Below are positions 31,031 to 40,066 of a stretch of DNA of 53,406 bases, one piece after another. The first letter of the stretch is position 1; each line of letters begins with the position of its first letter. Under the pieces are notes generated by a model that had not been told where the DNA came from, did no database searches, and saw nothing but the letters and a program-made list of their open reading frames with translations. Position numbers and translations under genes: made by a program. The stretch is from Psychroflexus sp. (lineage in GTDB: Bacteria > Bacteroidota > Bacteroidia > Flavobacteriales > Flavobacteriaceae), in assembly GCA_030457805.1 (NCBI GenBank), contig JAKDUG010000002.1, forward strand, positions 1 through 53,406, in the 5' to 3' direction.

Positions 31031-31290
31031 TTTGATTTGATATTAATGTCATAATTATATCCTTTCTTACCTTTTTTAAGGTTATATTCTCCTTTAAGAA
31101 AAATAATATCACCATACACTTCGTCTTTAACAACTAGAAATTTGTTTAATTCTTTTTCGGTATGATATGGTGAATTAGCTAGTTCATCAGGAAAATAAAT
31201 TTCCATAATGTCCTTTTTTTCTTTATTTACAACTCCCCAACCACCTATTTCTTGAGTTTCAGGGATATAATATGTTTTTAGATTAAAACA
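31027..31290 (-). pseudogene. 5'-truncated coding remnant translationally coupled to the lipoprotein gene
   Basis: Stop-free minus frame not in the ORF track: CFNLKTYYIPETQEIGGWGVVNKEKKDIMEIYFPDELANSPYHTEKELNKFLVVKDEVYGDIIFLKGEYNLKKGKKGYNYDINIKSK*; no start upstream of internal Met; its TGA overlaps the lipoprotein ATG (AAAATGATAAG). Confidence 0.55.
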
Positions 31291-31497
31291 TCAAGTTAAT
31301 TAATTAATGCTTATTATTTGTTAAAAAATATTTTTTAACACTTAAGTGCAATTTAATTTAAATGGATTAAGTTCTTGGGTTTTATGAGGTCGTTTATATT
31401 GTGCCGATAACTTCAATCCATACTGAAAAATTGATAGAAAACTCAGCACAAAAACAACTTCACCCCAGCTTGAGTTTATAATCTGAATTAAAAACAT

Positions 31498-31505
31498 TAT
31501 TTTTG
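31498..31505 (+). promoter_or_regulatory. -7 element TATTTTTG upstream of transketolase
   Basis: Exact TAnnTTTG, 25 nt upstream of ATG. Confidence 0.5.
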
Positions 31506-31530
31506 CGCAACTTTAATTTTTTACATCATA

Positions 31531-32376
31531 ATGTCAACAACACAACAACTTCAAGATTTTGTCACGCAAGTAAGACGTGATATTCTTAGACAAGTTCATC
31601 AAGTGAATTCAGGTCACCCAGGTGGTTCTTTAGGTTGTGCGGAGTATTTCTCTGTGCTTTACCAAGAAGTGATGGATTATTCTACAGACTTTAAAATGGA
31701 TGGTCAAAACGAAGATTTATTCTTCTTGTCAAACGGCCATATTTCACCTGTTTTTTACAGTGTACTAGCACGATCAGGATTTTTTCCAGTCGATGAATTA
31801 AACACGTTTAGAAAAATTGATTCGCGTTTGCAGGGTCACCCAACAACGCATGAAGGTTTGCCAGGTATCCGGATTGCCTCTGGTTCTTTAGGGCAAGGTT
31901 TGTCTGTTGCTATTGGTGCAGCTGCTGCTAAAAAACTAAACAATGATGACAAAATCGTCTATACTTTACACGGTGATGGCGAATTGCAAGAAGGTCAGAA
32001 TTGGGAAGCAATAATGTATGCTTCTGGGAATAAGGTGGATAACCTTATCGCAACTGTCGATTATAATAAAAAACAAATTGACGGGGCAACAGATGATGTT
32101 TTGGCTTTGGGAAGCTTGAAAGCAAAATTTGAAGCTTTTGATTGGGATGTGATTGAATTAAAAGAAGGAAACTCTTGCGATGCTATAAAGTCAGCCCTAG
32201 CTGAAGCAAAATCAAGAACGGGCAAAGGAAAACCTGTTGTGATTTTGATGGAAACTGAGATGGGTAACGGTGTCGATTTTATGATGGGAACTCATGCATG
32301 GCACGGTAAAGCGCCAAACGATGAGCAGCTCACATCTGCCTTAGCGCAAAACCCAGAAACATTAGGTGATTACTAA
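31531..32376 (+). CDS. Transketolase, N-terminal subunit
   Basis: NSGHPGGSLGCAEYF, LSNGHISPVFYS, GSLGQGLSVAIGAA, HGDGELQEGQNWEA. Confidence 0.95.
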   Translation: MSTTQQLQDFVTQVRRDILRQVHQVNSGHPGGSLGCAEYFSVLYQEVMDYSTDFKMDGQNEDLFFLSNGHISPVFYSVLARSGFFPVDELNTFRKIDSRLQGHPTTHEGLPGIRIASGSLGQGLSVAIGAAAAKKLNNDDKIVYTLHGDGELQEGQNWEAIMYASGNKVDNLIATVDYNKKQIDGATDDVLALGSLKAKFEAFDWDVIELKEGNSCDAIKSALAEAKSRTGKGKPVVILMETEMGNGVDFMMGTHAWHGKAPNDEQLTSALAQNPETLGDY

Positions 32377-32397
32377 GCATTTTTAAAAAAGAATTTC

Positions 32398-33351
32398 ATG
32401 AAAACTTACAATAATAAAGGAAGTGTAGATACAAGATCTGGTTTTGGAGCTGGACTTGAGGAGCTCGGAAAAAAGAACGCAAATGTTGTTGCACTATGTG
32501 CTGACTTAACGGGTTCCCTGAAAATGGATGCCTTCAAAAAGAATCATCCTGAGCGTTTTTTTCAAATCGGAATTGCTGAGGCAAATATGATCAGTATGGC
32601 AGCAGGAATGACAATTGGCGGGAAGATTCCTTTTACAGGAACTTTTGCCAACTTTTCAACGGGTCGTGTGTATGATCAAATTCGTCAATCCGTAGCTTAC
32701 TCAAACAAAAACGTTAAAATCTGTGCTTCGCATGCAGGCTTAACTTTAGGAGAAGATGGTGCAACACACCAGATTTTGGAAGATATCGGTTTGATGAAAA
32801 TGCTGCCAGGAATGACAGTTATCAATACTTGTGATTATAACCAAACTAAGGCGGCAACTTTAGCAATCGCTGAGCACGACGGTCCTGTTTATTTGAGATT
32901 TGGTCGTCCAAAAGTGGCTAATTTTACCGATGAAAATCAAACTTTTGAAATTGGGAAAGCTGTTCAGTTGACTGAAGGTCAGGATGTGACAATTATTGCC
33001 ACAGGACATTTGGTGTGGGAAGCTTTAGAGGCTGCAAAAGAGCTGAATGAAAAAGGGATTTCAGCTGAGGTGATTAATATTCATACAATTAAACCCCTGG
33101 ATGAAAAAGCAATTCTGGAGTCTGTCGCTAAGACAAAATGTGTTGTCACAGCTGAAGAGCATAACTTTTTAGGTGGTTTAGGAGAAAGTGTTGCGCGTAC
33201 TTTAGCCTTACATAAGCCAGCACCACAGGAGTTTGTTGCCACAGAAGATACTTTTGGTGAAAGTGGAACACCGGCCCAGTTGATGGAAAAATACGGCTTA
33301 AACGCAAAATCAATTATTGAGAAAGCGCAAAAAGTAATAAAGCGCAAATAG
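32398..33351 (+). CDS. Transketolase, C-terminal subunit
   Basis: SGFGAGLEELGKKNANVVALCADLTGS, FQIGIAEANMISMAAGMT, HAGLTLGEDGATHQ. Confidence 0.95.
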   Translation: MKTYNNKGSVDTRSGFGAGLEELGKKNANVVALCADLTGSLKMDAFKKNHPERFFQIGIAEANMISMAAGMTIGGKIPFTGTFANFSTGRVYDQIRQSVAYSNKNVKICASHAGLTLGEDGATHQILEDIGLMKMLPGMTVINTCDYNQTKAATLAIAEHDGPVYLRFGRPKVANFTDENQTFEIGKAVQLTEGQDVTIIATGHLVWEALEAAKELNEKGISAEVINIHTIKPLDEKAILESVAKTKCVVTAEEHNFLGGLGESVARTLALHKPAPQEFVATEDTFGESGTPAQLMEKYGLNAKSIIEKAQKVIKRK

Positions 33352-33376
33352 TTTTTTTAAACTTATACAATATCTC

Positions 33377-33415
33377 AACTGCTTCAAGATTTTTATGATT
33401 TTGGAGCAGTTTTTA
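33377..33415. terminator. Rho-independent terminator between convergent transketolase and BLUF genes
   Basis: aactgcttcaa / ttggagcagtt stem (one G-U), then T-run. Confidence 0.75.
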
Positions 33416-33832
33416 ATTTGTCAAAGTACTCACGAAGGTATAGAGAACTTCTAAAGCTGGGTGATTATTTTTTTCTTTGGGTGTGAAGGTTTTTTTGAGA
33501 TCAAGGTTTTTGTTTTTCATGACATCTTTAACTTGCCTCTCGTTTATTTCGTGATAAGCCATTGACCAATCTTTAAATTGTTGTTCCTTAATAGAGCCAG
33601 TGTCAAGCAAGATCAAATCTGTATGTCTACTGTCTTTTTCAATCGTTTTGTAGAGTTTATCAATTTTGGTTGATGGTCCTTCAATGTATTGAATAAATTT
33701 CCCTTGTATTAAAAGTAAGATGCCTGTAACTCCCATGCGCGAATTTTTTTCACGTATGCATAAAAGAAAATCCTCCACTTCTTTTTGCGTCATCATTTGA
33801 GTTTGGAGACTCATGTAGGCAATAAACTTCAA
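33413..33832 (-). CDS. BLUF-domain (FAD blue-light sensor) protein
   Basis: KFIAYMS, EKNSRMGVTGILLLIQGKFIQYIEGP, FKDWSMAYHEI; Tyr6, Asn30, Gln48, Trp89, Met91 have the spacing of BLUF flavin-pocket residues. Confidence 0.9.
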   Translation of the reverse strand: MKFIAYMSLQTQMMTQKEVEDFLLCIREKNSRMGVTGILLLIQGKFIQYIEGPSTKIDKLYKTIEKDSRHTDLILLDTGSIKEQQFKDWSMAYHEINERQVKDVMKNKNLDLKKTFTPKEKNNHPALEVLYTFVSTLTN

Positions 33833-33971
33833 TTTTAATTCAATTATTGGTTTTAGGTGAAGTTAAAATATTTTTTTGAATTGTCCATTTAAATGATGTT
33901 TTTTCAGTTGTATTGATTTAAAAATCTCGCTAAAACAAGCAGCTTTTTCGTTTCACACAATTTCAAAATGA

Positions 33972-33979
33972 TATCTTTG
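33972..33979 (+). promoter_or_regulatory. -7 element TATCTTTG for the exonuclease operon
   Basis: Exact TAnnTTTG, 16 nt upstream of ATG at 33996. Confidence 0.5.
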
Positions 33980-33995
33980 TCAGTAAAATATTTTT

Positions 33996-34766
33996 ATGGA
34001 ATTGAAGCTTCACCGACCAATTTGTTTTTTTGATTTAGAAACAACTGGTATTAAGATCGCAAAAGATAGAATTGTAGAAATATCTATTTTAAAAATTTAC
34101 CCAAACCAGAATAAGGAGAGTTACACATGGCGCGTCAATCCAGAAATGCCAATTCCAGCAGAAACAACCGCTGTGCATGGTATTTCTGATAAAGATGTGA
34201 TTGACGAACCAACTTTTAAAGAATTGGCACCTAAAGTCAATCAACTCATCGAAGGTTGTGATCTCGCAGGATATAACAGTAACCGTTTTGATATTCCACT
34301 TTTAGCAGAAGAAATGATGCGTGCAGATATCGATTTTGATATGAAAAAAGTACTCGCTGTGGATGTGCAAACAATTTTTCATAAGAAGGAAAAACGAACG
34401 CTAGAGGCTGCCTACAAGTTTTATTGTCAAAAAGATCTGACGAATGCTCACTCGGCTGAGGCTGATACTTTGGCAACTTATGAAGTACTGAAATCTCAAC
34501 TTGACTTTTACGGAGATTTAGAGAACGACACGAAGTGGTTGGCTGAGTTTAGCGCTCATAAAAAATTTGCTGATCTCGCAGGGTTCATCATTTTTAATAA
34601 AAATGATGAGGAAGTCTTTTCATTTGGAAAGCACAAAGGCAAAAAGGTTGAAGATGTTTTAGAAAAAGAACCAGGTTATTTTGGTTGGATTCAGAATGCG
34701 GACTTTCCTTTGTACACCAAGAAAGTTTTAACGCGAATCAAATTGAGAAAATTAGCAACGAAATAA
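33996..34766 (+). CDS. DnaQ-like 3'-5' exonuclease
   Basis: CFFDLETTGIKIAKDRIVEISI, AVHGISDKDV, LAGYNSNRFDIPLL, NAHSAEADTLAT. Confidence 0.92.
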   Translation: MELKLHRPICFFDLETTGIKIAKDRIVEISILKIYPNQNKESYTWRVNPEMPIPAETTAVHGISDKDVIDEPTFKELAPKVNQLIEGCDLAGYNSNRFDIPLLAEEMMRADIDFDMKKVLAVDVQTIFHKKEKRTLEAAYKFYCQKDLTNAHSAEADTLATYEVLKSQLDFYGDLENDTKWLAEFSAHKKFADLAGFIIFNKNDEEVFSFGKHKGKKVEDVLEKEPGYFGWIQNADFPLYTKKVLTRIKLRKLATK

Positions 34767-34767
34767 G

Positions 34768-35382
34768 ATGAAGATAATTTGTATTGGTCGAAACTACGCC
34801 GATCATGCCGCAGAATTAAAGAGTGAGACGCCAAGAGAACCTATCGTTTTTTTGAAACCAGATTCAGCTTTGCTTCCCAGAAAACAAGCTTTTGTGATTC
34901 CTGAATTTTCTAATGATGTGCATCATGAAGTTGAGTTGTTAGTGCGTATCAATCGGTTGGGGAAATATATTCAGCCCAAATTTGCACACAAATATTACAA
35001 TCAAATTAGCCTTGGTATTGACTTTACTGCGCGTGATTTACAGCAAGACTTAAAAGCAAAAGGCTTGCCGTGGGAAAAAGCGAAATCTTTTGATGGTGCT
35101 GCTGTTGTTGGTGATCAATGGCTTTCAGTTACTGATTTTAAAGATTTAAATCAAATAGAGTTTTCGCTTCTGAAAAATGATAAAATTGTTCAAGAAGGGA
35201 ATTCTTCTCAAATGTTGTGGAAAATAGATGAGCTGATTGCATATATCTCACAATTTTTCACTTTAAAAATAGGGGATATTATTTTTACAGGCACACCAGC
35301 TGGCGTGGGACAAGTCCAACCCGATGATCATTTGATCGCTAAAATTGGAGACACTACATTAATTAATTTGAATATCAAGTAA
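34768..35382 (+). CDS. Fumarylacetoacetate hydrolase family protein
   Basis: [51 protein letters not shown]. Confidence 0.93.
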   Translation: MKIICIGRNYADHAAELKSETPREPIVFLKPDSALLPRKQAFVIPEFSNDVHHEVELLVRINRLGKYIQPKFAHKYYNQISLGIDFTARDLQQDLKAKGLPWEKAKSFDGAAVVGDQWLSVTDFKDLNQIEFSLLKNDKIVQEGNSSQMLWKIDELIAYISQFFTLKIGDIIFTGTPAGVGQVQPDDHLIAKIGDTTLINLNIK

Positions 35383-35383
35383 T

Positions 35384-36634
35384 ATGAAAGCTGAGATTAT
35401 AACGATTGGAGACGAAATTTTAATTGGTCAAATTATAGATACCAATTCTGCTTTCTTATCAAAACAACTCAACAAAATCGGAATAGATGTCTATCAAATC
35501 ACTTCTATTCAGGATGAAAAAAAGCACATTCTCGACACTTTAAAAGAAGCGGGTAAACGTGCAGATATCGTTATTATTACTGGAGGTTTAGGGCCGACAA
35601 ATGATGATATTACAAAGCATACGCTCTGTGAATATTTTAATGATGAACTTGTGCTAAACACAAAGGTTTTGTCTCATATCGAGAAATTGTTTAGCAAATT
35701 TATTGATTCACCTCTCTTGGAAGCAAATAAGGATCAAGCCTATTTGCCGTCTCAATCTATAAGTTTAAAAAATGAATTTGGAACTGCAGCAGGTATGTGG
35801 TTTGAGCAGAATGATGTGATTTATATTTCTATGCCAGGCGTTCCTTATGAGATGAAATCGATTTTTGTCAATGAGGCCATTCCGCGTTTGCAGGATCGTT
35901 TTGAAACACCGTATATTTTGCACAAAACGGTTTTAACCTATGGGATGGGGGAGAGTGCAATTGCCGATAAATTGCAAGACTGGGAAACGAATCTACCGGC
36001 CTTTGTTAAGCTGGCGTATTTGCCGAGTTTAGGACGTGTGCGTTTGCGTTTGAGTGCGCGAGGCAGTGATGAGCAAGTGTTGAAAGATACGCTCCAAAAT
36101 GAGGTTGGAAAGCTCAATCGCATTATAGGTGACATTATCAAAGGCTATGAAGATGAAGCGACAATTGAAGAACGGATTGCAGAATTTTGTCGTTTGCAGC
36201 ACAAAACTTTGGTGACAGCAGAAAGTTGTACTGGAGGAAGATTGGCCGCTAAGTTTACAGAAAAACCAGGTGCCTCAAGTTATTTTAAAGGAGCAATTGT
36301 CAGTTATGCCACATCTGCAAAAACAGATGTTTTAGGAGTTCCTGAAGATTTTATAGCAAAGCATTCTGTTGTCAGTGCTGAAATCACCAAGGAAATGGCA
36401 GAGCGAACAAAGGCTATGTTTCATGCGGATTATGCCATTGCCACAACAGGAAATGCTGGGCCAACCAAGGGAGATAGTGATGCGGAAATCGGAACAGTTT
36501 TCATTGCAATCTCAACTGATTCAGAAACGCTGATCCATGAATTTAACTTTGGTGAACATCGAGAACGTGTGACAGAAAAAACTGTCAACAAAGCCTTGGA
36601 GCTCATCTATGATGCGATCGAGGGGAAAAAGTAA
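35384..36634 (+). CDS. cinA: CinA-family protein (competence/damage-inducible)
   Basis: [83 protein letters not shown]. Confidence 0.95.
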   Translation: MKAEIITIGDEILIGQIIDTNSAFLSKQLNKIGIDVYQITSIQDEKKHILDTLKEAGKRADIVIITGGLGPTNDDITKHTLCEYFNDELVLNTKVLSHIEKLFSKFIDSPLLEANKDQAYLPSQSISLKNEFGTAAGMWFEQNDVIYISMPGVPYEMKSIFVNEAIPRLQDRFETPYILHKTVLTYGMGESAIADKLQDWETNLPAFVKLAYLPSLGRVRLRLSARGSDEQVLKDTLQNEVGKLNRIIGDIIKGYEDEATIEERIAEFCRLQHKTLVTAESCTGGRLAAKFTEKPGASSYFKGAIVSYATSAKTDVLGVPEDFIAKHSVVSAEITKEMAERTKAMFHADYAIATTGNAGPTKGDSDAEIGTVFIAISTDSETLIHEFNFGEHRERVTEKTVNKALELIYDAIEGKK

Positions 36635-36729
36635 TATTTTTTAAATATAGTTTGCATAACTACTTGGCTGTTACGCAAAAAAGTATTTAATTTGCAACCT
36701 GTTTTAACTAACACATAAAAATAAGGATA

Positions 36730-36969
36730 ATGTCTAGAGTTTGTGAGCTTACAGGGAAAAGAGCAATGACGGGAAACAACGTTTCTCACGCTTTAAATAG
36801 AACGAAAAGAAAATTTAGCGTTAATTTAATTAAAAAGCGTTTTTATATTCCAGAAGAAGATAAGTGGATTACTTTAAAAGTTTCGACGTCAGCGTTAAAG
36901 ACAATTAATAAAAAGGGAATTTCAGCTGTTTTAAAAGATGCTAGAGAAAAAGGTTTCTTGAAAAAATAA
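36730..36969 (+). CDS. rpmB: 50S ribosomal protein L28
   Basis: MSRVCELTGKRAMTGNNVSHALNRTKRKFSVNL. Confidence 0.97.
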   Translation: MSRVCELTGKRAMTGNNVSHALNRTKRKFSVNLIKKRFYIPEEDKWITLKVSTSALKTINKKGISAVLKDAREKGFLKK

Positions 36970-36976
36970 TTAAGTT

Positions 36977-37159
36977 ATGGCAAAGAAAGGAAATAGAGTT
37001 CAAGTGATACTAGAATGTACTGAGCACAAAAATACTGGTTTACCAGGAACGTCTCGTTATATCACAACAAAAAATAAGAGAAATACTCCGGACCGTATAG
37101 AGTTGAAGAAATTCAACCCTATCATGAAGAAGATGACAACTCATAAGGAAATAAAATAA
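36977..37159 (+). CDS. rpmG: 50S ribosomal protein L33
   Basis: [48 protein letters not shown]. Confidence 0.97.
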   Translation: MAKKGNRVQVILECTEHKNTGLPGTSRYITTKNKRNTPDRIELKKFNPIMKKMTTHKEIK

Positions 37160-37165
37160 TATATT

Positions 37166-37315
37166 ATGGCAAAGAAATCCGTAGGGTCAATACAGACAGG
37201 AAGCAAGCGTTTAACAAAAGCCATCAAGATGGTGAAATCATCAAAATCTGGTGCGTATGCGTTTGAGGAGAGAATTTTGTCTCCTGAAGATGTTAACGAC
37301 TATTTTAAAAAATAG
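37166..37315 (+). CDS. DUF4295 domain-containing small protein (not in supplied ORF track)
   Basis: 49 aa MAKKSVGSIQTGSKRLTKAIKMVKSSKSGAYAFEERILSPEDVNDYFKK, directly after rpmG. Confidence 0.9.
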   Translation: MAKKSVGSIQTGSKRLTKAIKMVKSSKSGAYAFEERILSPEDVNDYFKK

Positions 37316-37342
37316 TAAGTTCAACGCGTTACAATATTTTTA

Positions 37343-37376
37343 AGCCGTTACATTTAAGTGACGGCTTTTTCTTTTT
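37343..37376 (+). terminator. Rho-independent terminator after rpmB-rpmG-DUF4295
   Basis: agccgttac / gtgacggct stem then tttttcttttt. Confidence 0.8.
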
Positions 37377-37379
37377 GAC

Positions 37380-37387
37380 TATATTTG
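37380..37387 (+). promoter_or_regulatory. -7 element TATATTTG for ftsY
   Basis: Exact TAnnTTTG, just downstream of the terminator, 41 nt before ftsY ATG. Confidence 0.5.
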
Positions 37388-37428
37388 CACCGTGATCATG
37401 CAAATACCATTTGCTTAATTTTTGATAT

Positions 37429-38388
37429 ATGAGCTTTTTTAAAAAAATTTTTTCAAAAGATAAAAAGGAAAAACTAGATGAAGGATTAGAGAAATCAAAG
37501 TCGAGTTTTTTTGGTAAACTATCGAAAGCCGTTGCTGGCAAGTCTAAAGTTGATGCTGAGGTTTTAGATGACCTAGAGGAGGTTTTGATTTCCAGTGATG
37601 TTGGCGTGGCGACAACGATCAAGATCATCGAAAGGATTGAAGAGCGCGTCTCGAAGGATAAATACATGGGAACAGATGAACTCAATACGATTTTGCGTGA
37701 GGAAATTGCTGGTTTACTCAGTGAGCAAGAACACGGAAATTACGAGTCATTATACATTCCTGAAGGTGTTAAACCATACGTGATTATGGTTGTCGGTGTG
37801 AATGGTGTTGGGAAAACAACGACAATTGGAAAGTTGGCGCAACAGTTTAAGAACAAAGGTAAAAGTGTTGTTCTTGGTGCTGGCGATACTTTCCGTGCGG
37901 CGGCTATTGATCAACTTCAGGTTTGGGCTGATCGTGTGGATGTACCGCTTGTCAAACAAAAAATGGGCAGTGACCCAGCTTCTGTGGCTTATGATACTGT
38001 ACAAAGTGCAATCAAACAAAATGCAGATGTCGTTTTGCTAGATACAGCCGGCCGTTTGCACAACAAAGTCAACTTGATGAATGAATTGACGAAAATCAAA
38101 CGTGTGATGCAAAAAGTGACTGCCGATGTGCCGCATGAAGTCATGTTGGTTTTAGATGGCTCAACTGGTCAAAATGCTTTTGAACAAGCCAAGCAATTTA
38201 CGGCAGCCACTGAAGTGACTTCTCTTGCTGTGACAAAACTAGATGGAACGGCTAAAGGCGGTGTTGTCATCGGAATTAGTGATCAGTTTAAAGTTCCTGT
38301 CAAATATATTGGTGTTGGTGAGGGTGTTGATGATTTGCAGATATTTAATAAATTTGAGTTTGTCGACTCGTTTTTTAATAAAGCTTAA
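37429..38388 (+). CDS. ftsY: Signal recognition particle receptor FtsY
   Basis: MVVGVNGVGKTTTIGKLAQ, GAGDTFRAAAIDQL, LDTAGRLHNKVNLMNEL, VTKLDGTAKGG. Confidence 0.96.
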   Translation: MSFFKKIFSKDKKEKLDEGLEKSKSSFFGKLSKAVAGKSKVDAEVLDDLEEVLISSDVGVATTIKIIERIEERVSKDKYMGTDELNTILREEIAGLLSEQEHGNYESLYIPEGVKPYVIMVVGVNGVGKTTTIGKLAQQFKNKGKSVVLGAGDTFRAAAIDQLQVWADRVDVPLVKQKMGSDPASVAYDTVQSAIKQNADVVLLDTAGRLHNKVNLMNELTKIKRVMQKVTADVPHEVMLVLDGSTGQNAFEQAKQFTAATEVTSLAVTKLDGTAKGGVVIGISDQFKVPVKYIGVGEGVDDLQIFNKFEFVDSFFNKA

Positions 38389-38690
38389 TGCAGAATCAAC
38401 CCAAACCATTTAGTGCTGAACGCACCCAGCTTACGGTTGCTAAAATCACAGTCTTTTATGCATTGTTTTTTGTTGCTATGAAGATTGTTATTATTTTTCA
38501 AGGGGCTTGGATGCTCCCGAATTTACTGATCAGTTTACCAGTTATCTTGACTGGCTTGGCAGCTTGGTATCTATTAAAAATTCACAAAGTCAACTGGCTT
38601 TTTGTGATTATTAGTATTGTCGTTATATCGGCTGTGCGCTATTACGAAACTGAAGCCGTGCATTGGCTTCATTCATATTTGAATTCATAA
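38388..38690 (+). CDS. Small hydrophobic membrane protein, unknown function
   Basis: 100 aa, about 3 TM; TAATG overlap with ftsY stop. Confidence 0.65.
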   Translation: MQNQPKPFSAERTQLTVAKITVFYALFFVAMKIVIIFQGAWMLPNLLISLPVILTGLAAWYLLKIHKVNWLFVIISIVVISAVRYYETEAVHWLHSYLNS

Positions 38691-38694
38691 AATT

Positions 38695-39996
38695 ATGCGA
38701 ACAAAATCGATTAAAAAAAATAAAATCAATGTTGTTACTTTAGGGTGCAGCAAGAATGTGTACGATTCTGAAGTTTTGATGGGGCAGCTCAAAGCGAACC
38801 ATAAAGATGTTGTTCACGAACAGGAAGGTGATGTTGTTGTCATCAATACCTGTGGTTTTATTGATAATGCAAAAGAGCAATCTATCAATACGATTTTAGA
38901 TTTTGTTCAGCAGAAAGAAGCTGGCGAGGTTGAGAAAGTATTTGTAACAGGATGTTTGTCAGAACGCTATAAACCAGATTTAGAAAAAGAAATTCCGAAT
39001 GTTGATCAATATTTTGGGACGACAGAATTGCCGTCATTACTCAAAGCTTTAGGCGCTGATTATAAACATGAGCTCATCGGTGAGCGGATGACGACAACAC
39101 CGAAAAATTATGCTTTCCTCAAAATTGCAGAGGGCTGTGATCGGCCTTGCTCTTTTTGTGCAATTCCACTGATGCGCGGCGGACACAAATCTAAACCAAT
39201 TGAGGAATTAGTTGAAGAAACAGAAAAGTTAGCAGCCAATGGTGTCAAAGAACTGATCTTGATTGCACAAGATTTAACCTATTACGGTTTAGATCTTTAT
39301 AAAAAAAGAAATTTAGCAGAGCTACTGAAAGCGCTTGTGAAAGTAGAAGGTATAGAATGGATTCGTTTACATTATGCATTCCCAACAGGCTTCCCAGTGG
39401 ATGTTCTCGATGTGATTCGCGATGAGCCGAAAGTTTGTCATTATATAGACATTCCGTTACAGCACAGTTCGACGAAGCTTTTAAAATCAATGCGTCGTGG
39501 AACGACTAAGGAAAAGACAAATAAACTCTTGTACAAATTTCGTGATGTTGTGCCTGGAATGGCTATTAGAACAACCCTGATTGTCGGTTATCCTGATGAA
39601 ACGGAGGCAGACTTTGAGGAAATGAAAGCTTGGGTTAAAGAAATGCGATTTGAGCGTTTGGGGTGTTTTACCTATTCGCATGAAGAAAATACACACGCTT
39701 ATAATCTTGAAGATGATGTGCCAGAAGATGTCAAGATGGAGCGTGCTAATGAAATTATGGAGATTCAATCTCAAATTTCATGGGAACTCAATCAAGAGAA
39801 GATCGGTCAAACATTTAAATGTATCTTTGATCGAAAGGAAGGTAACTATTTTGTAGGTCGGACAGAGTTTGACTCGCCAGATGTGGATAATGAAGTGCGT
39901 GTAGATGCGCGTGAACATTACGTCAAAGTCGGTGATTTTGCATCCATTAAAATTACAGAGGCTGAGGATTTTGACTTGTATGGTGTTCCTGCCTAG
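38695..39996 (+). CDS. rimO: Ribosomal protein S12 methylthiotransferase RimO
   Basis: VTLGCSKNVYDSEVLMGQL, KIAEGCDRPCSFCAIPLMRGGHKSK (CxxxCxxC), C-terminal TRAM. Confidence 0.96.
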   Translation: MRTKSIKKNKINVVTLGCSKNVYDSEVLMGQLKANHKDVVHEQEGDVVVINTCGFIDNAKEQSINTILDFVQQKEAGEVEKVFVTGCLSERYKPDLEKEIPNVDQYFGTTELPSLLKALGADYKHELIGERMTTTPKNYAFLKIAEGCDRPCSFCAIPLMRGGHKSKPIEELVEETEKLAANGVKELILIAQDLTYYGLDLYKKRNLAELLKALVKVEGIEWIRLHYAFPTGFPVDVLDVIRDEPKVCHYIDIPLQHSSTKLLKSMRRGTTKEKTNKLLYKFRDVVPGMAIRTTLIVGYPDETEADFEEMKAWVKEMRFERLGCFTYSHEENTHAYNLEDDVPEDVKMERANEIMEIQSQISWELNQEKIGQTFKCIFDRKEGNYFVGRTEFDSPDVDNEVRVDAREHYVKVGDFASIKITEAEDFDLYGVPA

Positions 39997-40066
39997 TGCA
40001 ATGAATTAACTTTTAATTTGTAAGCTTTTCCTTTGGCAATTTTATTTTTGTAGTAAATCTTCACTT

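Noticed and set aside
31531-33351. Transketolase split into two ORFs as a possible frameshift
   Set aside because: Both halves have clean starts, stops and a 21-nt spacer, and split transketolases are an established arrangement in many bacteria.
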